Source: Amycolatopsis tucumanensis (GTDB lineage Bacteria; Actinomycetota; Actinomycetes; Mycobacteriales; Pseudonocardiaceae). Taken from it: 64,000 nucleotides of DNA. Under the pieces are notes generated by a model. It made no database searches and had not been told where the DNA came from. It saw nothing but the letters and a program-made list of their open reading frames with translations. The stretch is from the NCBI RefSeq assembly GCF_021654135.1, contig NZ_JAKGSD010000027.1:50286-114285 (forward strand), in the 5' to 3' direction. This document shows, in pieces, positions 57,996-64,000 of the stretch (position 1 is its first letter; every line of letters begins with the position of its first letter). The position numbers were made by a program, and so were the translations under genes.

Positions 57996-59854
57996 CCGCT
58001 CACCGCCGCGTCGGTGTGCTGCTCGATGAGCTGGTCGACCTCGTCGCCGGTCGCGGTGTCGGCCACGAACGGACCGCGGGCCGCGATCACGCCGTGCCGC
58101 CGCAGCCGCTCGGCCTGCTCGTGGCTGCGCACGCCCTCCGCGCCGATCCGCAGCTTCAGCTCACGCGCCCGCGTCACCAGCTGGTCCAGGTGCCGCGCCG
58201 CGACCTCCGGCTCACCGTCGGCGAGCGCGTCGACGACCGGCCCGGACAGGATCACGTGCTGCACCGACAGCTGGTGCTGCGGGATCAGCTCCAGATCGGC
58301 CGAGCCCTGCACGGTCAGCACCAGCTTCGCGCCGAGGTCGGCCAGCACGGTGAGCGAGTCGAGCACCTCGCCGCGCGGGTCCAGGATCGACGAGCTGTCG
58401 GTGCACAACCGCAGTGCCCTGGCCGGCAGCTCGTTGCGGTCCAGCTGTTCCTTGACCAGTGCCACCAGGTCCGGCTCGATCGCCAGCCGGTTCGGCAGGC
58501 GGATGCACACGTCCGGCGCGGCCTCGCCGTAGCGTTCGCGCCAGCGCGCGGTCGCCCGCAGCGACTCGGTCAGCAGCCACTTGCCGAGCGGGATCGTCAT
58601 GCCGGTCGTCTCGGCCAGCGGGAAGAACTCCTCGGCGGGCAGCTCACCCAGCTCCGGGTGGTGCCAGCGCAACCCGGCGTTGACCGCGGCGATCTCGTCG
58701 GGCTTGGCCAGCTTCACAGTGGGCTGGTAGATCAGCTCGAACTGCCCGTTCTCCAGCGCGCCGGCGATCTCCGCGCCCAGCCGGTAGCGGGCGCGGTCGC
58801 GCGCGTCGAGCTCCGGGTCGAACAGCATCCACTGCGCCTTGCCGGCCTCCTTGGCGCGGTGCAACGCGATCTCCGCCGCGCGCTCGATGTCCTCGACACC
58901 GCCGTCGCGCACGTCGCGCACCACGATCCCGGCGCTCGCGCTCACCCCGACGCCGTGCTCGCCGATGTAGATCGGCTCGGCGAGGTCCTCCAGCGCGGTC
59001 TCGACGAGGCTGATCACTCCCGACGTGGTCAGCTCGCCGCGCAGCAGCACCGCGAACCCGTCCCCGGACAGCCGCGCCACCAGCGCGTCTTCGCCTGCGA
59101 AGGCTTCGTTCAGCTTGGTGGCCACGCCGCGAAGCACCGCGTCGCCGACACCAGCGCCGAGCCCGTCGTTGACCACCTTGAACCCGTCGAGGTCCAGGTA
59201 GATCAACGCGACCTGACCGCGTGCGGACGGGCTGAGCGCGGACTCCAGCAGCGTGCGGAAGCGGGAGGCGTTGGACAGGCCGGTGAGCGAGTCGTGGATG
59301 CTCTGGTGCCGCAGCGTTTCCTGCAGCGTGTGGACCTCGTTGGCGTCGGAGGCCATCAGCACCGGGAAGAGGGTGCCGGGCCGGTCGCCGGGCAGGCGGG
59401 TCAGGACGATGTCGGCCCACACGCCCGCGTCGTCGGCGTGGGCGAGGCGGACGCGGTCGGTGAACTCGTCCAGGTCGGTCTCGGCGAGCTCGGCCAGGCC
59501 GGTGGCCAGCTTCTCGCAGTCGCGGTTGTCGAAGCCCAGCTCGGCGAGGCGGCGGCCGCGCAGGCGGTCCGGCTTGTGCCCGAGGAACTTGCCGAGCTCC
59601 TTGTTGACCTCGACGATCACGCCCTCCGGGTCGGCCATCGCGATGCCGACGGGAGCGCTGCTGTAGAGCGTGGTGAAGCGGCGCATGGCGGCGTCGCGGG
59701 CCGCTTCGGCCTCGGCGACCGCGGTGCGCGCGAAGTCGTGCAGGAGCTGCTCGAGCTCTTCCGGGGGAAGCGATACTCCGTCCGTGTCAGCCAACCGCGC
59801 GGCCCAGCGCCGGGCCACGTCCGCCAACCCTGGTGCGGCACCAGGTTCCGACAC
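57992..59854 (-). CDS. PAS-GGDEF-EAL protein with degenerate active sites
   Basis: Protein of 620 residues, probably cytosolic. After an N-terminal helical region come PAS (~65-180, FTTLYSSAPVGIAMADPEGVIVEVN), GGDEF (~195-350, HDSLTGLSNASRFRTLLE, IYLDLDGFKVVND) and EAL (~365-610) domains. The signature loop reads R-L-S-G-D-G-F instead of GGDEF, and the EAL motif reads N-A-G-L-R-W, with other phosphodiesterase Glu/Asp residues also lost. So it is unlikely to make or degrade c-di-GMP and may be a sensor or scaffold; similar degenerate proteins are common in Pseudonocardiaceae. GTG 59854 is taken as start since upstream in-frame sequence lies in repeats. Confidence 0.9.
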   Translation of the reverse strand: MSEPGAAPGLADVARRWAARLADTDGVSLPPEELEQLLHDFARTAVAEAEAARDAAMRRFTTLYSSAPVGIAMADPEGVIVEVNKELGKFLGHKPDRLRGRRLAELGFDNRDCEKLATGLAELAETDLDEFTDRVRLAHADDAGVWADIVLTRLPGDRPGTLFPVLMASDANEVHTLQETLRHQSIHDSLTGLSNASRFRTLLESALSPSARGQVALIYLDLDGFKVVNDGLGAGVGDAVLRGVATKLNEAFAGEDALVARLSGDGFAVLLRGELTTSGVISLVETALEDLAEPIYIGEHGVGVSASAGIVVRDVRDGGVEDIERAAEIALHRAKEAGKAQWMLFDPELDARDRARYRLGAEIAGALENGQFELIYQPTVKLAKPDEIAAVNAGLRWHHPELGELPAEEFFPLAETTGMTIPLGKWLLTESLRATARWRERYGEAAPDVCIRLPNRLAIEPDLVALVKEQLDRNELPARALRLCTDSSSILDPRGEVLDSLTVLADLGAKLVLTVQGSADLELIPQHQLSVQHVILSGPVVDALADGEPEVAARHLDQLVTRARELKLRIGAEGVRSHEQAERLRRHGVIAARGPFVADTATGDEVDQLIEQHTDAAVSG

Positions 59855-60120
59855 GCTCCACCTCTTCCGGAGAACGACAAGGGCCTGGTCAGGCCCGGTC
59901 CGGGCGCCGACAAGCCCACTCCGGGCCGGATCCGCCCCGAAGTCATGCCACGCCATCACGCCCGGACAGACTTGTCTACCGGCCGAACGTGTGATGATCA
60001 GTGTAGATGTCGTCACTGCTCGTGGTTTTTCGGCTACCGCGTCCCGCCGCGGCCTCCGGTTCTGCTCCACCGTCCGCGACGCCCGGCCGCACGCAAAGCA
60101 ACTCCCCGTGGCGATTAGCG

Positions 60121-60640
60121 ACCCGGCGCCGCGCGGGTGCCGCCCAGCGACGATCCCCCGGGCGCAGCCCGCCGCCACACCGCAACCCAGCCGGTGGCGG
60201 TCAACCCCGCGCGCTGCCGCCACCCAGCGACACCCCCAGCCACGACCTTCCGCACCCCGCGGCAGTCCCGCATCCACCCCGGCGCCGCGCGGCCGCCGCC
60301 CAGCGACAATCCCCCAGCGCAACCCGCCGCCACACCGCAAACCGCTCCGCGGCGGTCGGCCCCGCGCGGCCTTCCGCACCCCGCGGCAGGCGGCCCCGCA
60401 TCCACCCCGCCCCGCGCGGCCGCCGCCCAGCGACGCCCCCCGGGCGCAGCCTTCCGCCACACCGCAACCCACCAGCCACCGGGCATCGCGCGCGACACCA
60501 CCTCCGGACGCAGCTTCCGCCACAGGGCAACCCACCCCGCGGCGATCAACCCCACACCCACCCGGCCCCACGCGAAGCACCGCCCAGCGACGATCCCCCG
60601 GGCGCGGTCTTCCGCCACACCGCGACCCGCCCGGTGGCGG
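60121..60640. repeat. Imperfect tandem repeats derived from the GNAT gene 3' end
   Basis: About five imperfect units with ~78-80 base steps. Marker CGCCCAGCGA occurs at 60141, 60221 (variant), 60298, 60424 and 60581; marker GCCACACCGCAACCC or near at ~60173, 60330, 60457, 60518 and 60614. On the minus strand the second marker reads as the codons for V-A-V-W-R-K, the C-terminal segment of the GNAT protein, so the array looks like repeated copies of that gene end. The remaining gap to the GGDEF-EAL start (59855-60120) shows only a probable promoter region. Confidence 0.85.
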
Positions 60641-61136
60641 CCGTTCCGCCGGGGAGCCGGGTGGGGCGCTCGTCGAGCCGGGTGAAGCCGAGCCGGGCGG
60701 GGACGGCGCCGCTGCGGTGGTTGGCGACGTCGTGCACGATCTCCACGCGGTTGGCGCCCACCCGGAACGCCTCGTCGGTCAGCAGGCGCGCCGCGCGGGT
60801 GGCCCAGCCCCGGCCGGTGTAGACCTTGGCCAGCCAGTAGCCCACTTCGAGCCCGCCGCGGCCGATGCGCGCCATCAGCCCGCAGCTGCCGGCGACCGCC
60901 CCGTCCGGCGCGACGATCGCGTAGTCGAAGGTCTCCGCGGCGAGCCAGCTTTCCCGGGTCAGCGTCAGGAACTCCCGCGCGTCGCGCTCGGTGTAGCCGT
61001 CCACCGCCCACGGCATCCACGGCGCGAGGTGGTCCAGGGACTCGTTGACCAGGCGGTGCAGGAGCTCGGCGTCGCCGGCCCACCACCGGCGCAGCAGGAT
61101 CACCCCGTCCGAGAGGGTCTCCGCAGGGATCTGCAT
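60546..61136 (-). CDS. GNAT N-acetyltransferase with repeat-derived C-terminal tail
   Basis: RimJ/RimL-type acetyltransferase of 196 residues. Motif A region VGYWLAKVYTGRGWATRAARLL carries the acetyl-CoA pyrophosphate loop (TGRGWAT), followed by VGANRVEIVHDVANHRSGAVPARLGF as in this group. The family normally ends near ...GRVAVWRK; here the frame runs ~22 residues further (TAPGGSSLGGASRGAGWVWG) into the downstream repeat array, giving a Gly/Ser/Trp tail of probable recent origin. ATG 61136. Substrate unknown; ribosomal-protein or antibiotic acetylation are typical of relatives. Confidence 0.85.
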   Translation of the reverse strand: MQIPAETLSDGVILLRRWWAGDAELLHRLVNESLDHLAPWMPWAVDGYTERDAREFLTLTRESWLAAETFDYAIVAPDGAVAGSCGLMARIGRGGLEVGYWLAKVYTGRGWATRAARLLTDEAFRVGANRVEIVHDVANHRSGAVPARLGFTRLDERPTRLPGGTAATGRVAVWRKTAPGGSSLGGASRGAGWVWG

Positions 61137-61196
61137 CCCCCGATCATCCCCGCCGCGGCCGTGGCCCGCACGGGACTTTTCCGGTATGCACGACGC

Positions 61197-61946
61197 ATGC
61201 TGGAGTTCTTCCGGGCGATCCTGGACGCCGTCCTCGCGATCACGCCCAAGGCGCTGACCGCCCGCAAGGACGCCAAGCTGAACGCGCTCGGCGCCGAACT
61301 GTTCGTGCTCTACCTGCGCGCGCACCGGATCGCCGACAACGGCGACTACCTGCTGGGGTTCCTGGAAAACACCGCCACGATGAGCGAGGAGGACGTCCGC
61401 GCGCAGACCTCCTGGGTGCGCCGCCTGCACGCCGCCGCCCGGCAGCAGGCGTCGGACCTGCGTGGCCTGAACTCCGAGATGACCCGTCTCGGCGGCTGTC
61501 TCGCCGCCCTCGACCCGCAGGCGTACGGACGGCTCAAGAACGGGATGTGGGAGAAGTTCAGCCGCATCGACCACCTGCGGATGGTCCTCGCCGGCCCGGC
61601 GCTGCCCGATCCGCGCGCACTCGGGCTCTTCCCCGGCCCGGACCCCGTTACCGATCCCGTCGGGCGCCTGGCGGGTTTGCTCTCCCGGCCGGAAGGCGCG
61701 ATGCAGTCGCCCGGAGCGCTTGAGTCGCCCGGCGCGCTCGACCTGCGGGATCCGTTGACGCCGCGGGCGCGCGCCGAGATCGCCCGCTACCTGGCCGAGC
61801 ACCGGCCCCGCGAGCAGCTGGCGGAGATCCGGGCCCAGCTGAAGATCCTGCACGAGGCCCTGGAGCGCACCTTTACGCTGAGCGACATCCTGGTGAGCCT
61901 GTCGGCCGCCGGGAAAGCCGATCCGGGCGGCTTCCTGCGCGACTAG
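61197..61946 (+). CDS. Hypothetical helical protein
   Basis: Protein of 249 residues, not recognised. The first 20 residues (MLEFFRAILDAVLAITPKAL) are amphipathic or a weak membrane segment; the rest is predicted helical with possible coiled coil (AEIARYLAEHRPREQLAEIRAQLKILHEALERTF) and a SPGALESPGALD duplication near residue 165. Divergent from the GNAT gene by 60 bases; its TAG stop overlaps the TAG stop of the convergent LCP gene within the palindrome CTAG. Confidence 0.7.
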   Translation: MLEFFRAILDAVLAITPKALTARKDAKLNALGAELFVLYLRAHRIADNGDYLLGFLENTATMSEEDVRAQTSWVRRLHAAARQQASDLRGLNSEMTRLGGCLAALDPQAYGRLKNGMWEKFSRIDHLRMVLAGPALPDPRALGLFPGPDPVTDPVGRLAGLLSRPEGAMQSPGALESPGALDLRDPLTPRARAEIARYLAEHRPREQLAEIRAQLKILHEALERTFTLSDILVSLSAAGKADPGGFLRD

Positions 61947-63106
61947 GTCATGATCGCGCTGTCGGGGACCACCGTGTCGTTGCGGAGCGCTTCCCACAGC
62001 TGCTTCGACTTCGTCTTGTCCCAGTGCTCCGCCGAGCCGGACGTGACCGGCACCGTCGTGGACAGCACGCCGTCCGAGGAGATGCCCCGCATCGCCCACG
62101 CCAGCGCCACCAGGTTGTGCAGGTGGTCGCCCTCGTCCATGGTCAGCGCGTCCGGCGCGGCGCCCAGCAGCGGGAACACGTCGAACGGGTTGAGCAGCGT
62201 GCCCGGGCTGGAGATCTGGCTGACCAGCGCGCCGATGAACTTGCGCTGGTTCTCCACCCGGTCCAGGTCCGACCGCGGGGTCGCGTCGCTGTGCCGCATG
62301 CGCACGAACCCGAGCGCGTGCGCGCCGTCGAGTTCCTGGCAGCCGGCCGGGATCGTGATGCCGGTGACGGTGTCGTGCATCTCCTTGTCGACACACATGT
62401 CCACGCCGCCGATCGCGTCGACGATGTTGGCGAACCCGCCGAACCCGATCTCGGCGTAGTGGTCGATGCGCAGCCCGGTGGCCTGCTCGACGGTCTTGAC
62501 CAGCAGCGGCGCGCCGCCGATCGAGAACGCCGCGTTGATCTTGCTGGTGCCGTGGCCGGGGATGGCGACCTCGGAGTCACGCGGCAGGCTGACCAGCGTC
62601 GGCTTGGTGTCGTTGTCCGGCAGGTGCGCGATCATCATCGTGTCGGTGCGCTGACCGCCACCGGCGGCCTTGACGTCGCCGGTGACCAGCCGTTGCTCGT
62701 CCTCGGCGGTGAGGCCTTCGCGGCTGTCCGAGCCGACGATGAGCCAGTTGGTGCCCGCGCCTGCGGCGGGGCGGCCCTCGTAGTCCTCCAACGCGGCGAC
62801 CCGGTTGATCGAGAACTCCAGGTACACCCACACGCCGGCGAGGAACAGCACGAACACCGACAGCAGCGTCAGCAGCACCTTGCCAGGACCGAACCGGCGG
62901 CGGCGCGGACGGCGCGCGGCAGGCGGCGGGGGCGGCGGGACGTCGCCGCGGGACGGCATGGCCCGCGTGGGCGGCGGTCCGGGGCGGCGCGGCGGCGGCT
63001 GGCGGTAGGCGCCCTCGCGGCCGGGCAACGGCATCATCTGCGCGGGCTGGTGCTGTCGCGGGCCGCGCGGTGGTACGCGCGGCGGGTAGCCGCCCTGGTT
63101 CGTCAC
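61943..63106 (-). CDS. LCP (LytR-CpsA-Psr) family cell-wall glycopolymer ligase
   Basis: Protein of 387 residues. Cytoplasmic Pro/Arg-rich N-terminus (~1-75, with PPPPPPAARRPRRRR), one membrane helix (~76-98, VLLTLLSVFVLFLAGVWVYLEF), then the extracytoplasmic LCP domain: GSDSREG, RTDTMMIAHL, VSLPRDSEVAI, KINAAFSIGG, GGVDMCVDKEM, LDGAHALGFVRMRHSD and RVENQRKFI. The Arg/Asp residues that bind pyrophosphate are kept. In actinobacteria such enzymes attach arabinogalactan or other polymers to peptidoglycan. Start GTG 63106. The Pro-rich head could bind partner proteins. Confidence 0.92.
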   Translation of the reverse strand: MTNQGGYPPRVPPRGPRQHQPAQMMPLPGREGAYRQPPPRRPGPPPTRAMPSRGDVPPPPPPAARRPRRRRFGPGKVLLTLLSVFVLFLAGVWVYLEFSINRVAALEDYEGRPAAGAGTNWLIVGSDSREGLTAEDEQRLVTGDVKAAGGGQRTDTMMIAHLPDNDTKPTLVSLPRDSEVAIPGHGTSKINAAFSIGGAPLLVKTVEQATGLRIDHYAEIGFGGFANIVDAIGGVDMCVDKEMHDTVTGITIPAGCQELDGAHALGFVRMRHSDATPRSDLDRVENQRKFIGALVSQISSPGTLLNPFDVFPLLGAAPDALTMDEGDHLHNLVALAWAMRGISSDGVLSTTVPVTSGSAEHWDKTKSKQLWEALRNDTVVPDSAIMT

Positions 63107-63205
63107 GCCATCACCGTTCCCCGATCGACCGGCCCTAGGACGCCCCTAGTGAACCTCAAACGTCTCGAATCAGGACGTGCAGCACCCCGAAAGGGTTGCG
63201 CAACG

Positions 63206-63931
63206 CTACCCGGGCAGGCGAAGCCGCTGGTCGGGACGCACCGACCAGACCGTGAGCGGGGCCACACCGGCGGCGTCCAGGGCGAACTCGCGGGCCAGCC
63301 GGTTCCACACCCCCGGCCGGTACAGCATGGCGTGCCCTTCGGACATGACCTCGATCCGCACCACACGCTCGGCGACCGCCTGAGCGCGCTCGGCGTAGGC
63401 GAAGGACTCCGCGGGCCGGGTGATGCGGTCGCGCGTGCCGTGGGCGATCACGACCGTCTTGCCGGTCACCGGTTCCACCGGCTCGCCGATCGGGGTCCAC
63501 GGCGCCAGCGCCAGCACCGACCGGACTTCCGGCTCGTCGGCGATCCGCAGCGCGACCCGGCCGCCCATCGAGTGCCCGGCGAGGAACACCGGCACGTCCG
63601 GCCGCTCGGCCCGGATCCGCCGCAGCGCCCACCGCGCGTCGGCCACCGGGTGCAGGTCGGGGTCGTTCCAGCCCCGGACGCGGTTGCGCAGCAGCCGCAC
63701 CTCCACCCCGTGCGGCGCCCCGGCCCGCAGGATCTGCCGCGCCAACGGCACCATCCGCAGGTAGGCCAGCCCCCACGGCCGCACCACGTTGAGGCCGTTC
63801 TCGGCGCCCCCGTGCAGGACGAGCACGACCGCCCGCACCGGCCCGCGGGCGCGCCAGGTCGTCAGCACCGGATCACTCACACCAGGAGCCAACACCACGC
63901 CCGGGGTGATTCTTCCGCCGACCACCCGCAC
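63206..63931 (-). CDS. Alpha/beta hydrolase (dienelactone hydrolase-like)
   Basis: Protein of 241 residues. Alpha/beta hydrolase core with VLVLHGGAENG oxyanion strand, nucleophile Ser in FLAGHSMGGRVALR, acid Asp in AHGTRDRITRP, and His in VMSEGHAMLYRPG. Esterase or lipase-like, substrate unknown; no signal peptide, so cytosolic. GTG 63931 gives the longest form; a GTG two codons later is equally possible. The 99-base gap to the LCP gene holds a CCTAGGACGCCCCTAGTG motif but no clear terminator. Bases 63932-64000 show no gene. Confidence 0.85.
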   Translation of the reverse strand: MRVVGGRITPGVVLAPGVSDPVLTTWRARGPVRAVVLVLHGGAENGLNVVRPWGLAYLRMVPLARQILRAGAPHGVEVRLLRNRVRGWNDPDLHPVADARWALRRIRAERPDVPVFLAGHSMGGRVALRIADEPEVRSVLALAPWTPIGEPVEPVTGKTVVIAHGTRDRITRPAESFAYAERAQAVAERVVRIEVMSEGHAMLYRPGVWNRLAREFALDAAGVAPLTVWSVRPDQRLRLPG

Positions 63932-64000
63932 GGGGTGGTCCGCCGCCTAGATGAGTAATTCCGATCTTGGTTAGTGGTCGTAGGCGATCAGGGATCGGGT

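Noticed and set aside
57990..59854. Active diguanylate cyclase/phosphodiesterase
   Set aside because: GGDEF reads SGDGF and EAL is lost, so catalytic activity is not supported.

Overview
The window is 64 kb of very GC-rich actinobacterial chromosome. The likely source is a Pseudonocardiaceae member such as Amycolatopsis; that is inferred from gene content, not proven. Signs are the high GC, frequent GTG starts, many 4-base ATGA/GTGA gene overlaps, dense TetR genes, and lineage-typical families (DUF5709, TIGR03084, DinB/mycothiol-transferase-like, LCP, GT87, single-chain acyl-CoA carboxylase). I see no rRNA, tRNA, CRISPR array, insertion sequence, phage or plasmid gene.

Layout. 1-7142: a salicylyl-AMP ligase-like gene (cut by the window edge) and a salicylyl-CoA hydroxylase-like FAD enzyme, divergent from a HyuA/HyuB ATP-dependent carboxylase/hydantoinase pair. 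7393-8750: TetR and DUF5709. 8809-13139: alcohol dehydrogenase, DUF59 protein and amidohydrolase of the kind that accompany propane/phenol-type di-iron monooxygenases, divergent from a MimR/AcoR-type regulator; no monooxygenase genes are visible. 13155-21538: assorted genes (DinB, PHP, small membrane proteins including a tandem paralogue pair, DMT transporter, DoxX, thioesterase, isochorismatase with GlxA-type regulator). 21633-25992: GT87 mannosyltransferase and a 1027-residue single-chain acyl-CoA carboxylase. 26364-28116: aldo/keto reductase and DUF998 protein.

28191-38391 is a beta-oxidation island: FabG-like SDR and MaoC hydratase; an APH-like kinase with an ACAD10/11-like dehydrogenase; a two-subunit acyl-CoA dehydrogenase; two TetR regulators; two more SDRs; and an epoxide hydrolase. 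38401-41416 looks like pyrimidine-base handling (yeast-type cytosine deaminase, IPNS-fold dioxygenase, NCS1 permease) with a 22-residue cysteine-rich peptide gene on the opposite strand. 43070-51389 is a six-gene, almost gapless catabolic operon (TIGR03084 protein, AtuA-like, two ACADs, both subunits of a biotin carboxylase) resembling leucine/acyclic-terpene carboxylation pathways. 51667-55532 encodes a class Ic (Phe-for-Tyr) ribonucleotide reductase behind a pair of NrdR boxes. 55618-63931 holds a P450, a PrxQ/Bcp peroxiredoxin, a degenerate PAS-GGDEF-EAL protein, a GNAT enzyme, a hypothetical protein, an LCP ligase and a hydrolase.

Two themes cut across the window. First, several intergenic regions (8063-8330, 15434-16226, 26020-26280, 57055-57556, 60121-60640) are filled by unrelated, locally evolved tandem repeats. 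Two of these visibly copy the 3' ends of the adjoining genes. Second, a TetR-type palindrome, TAAGCGCTCGCTTA, is found exactly at two promoters and in degenerate form at two more, suggesting a local lipid-catabolism regulon.
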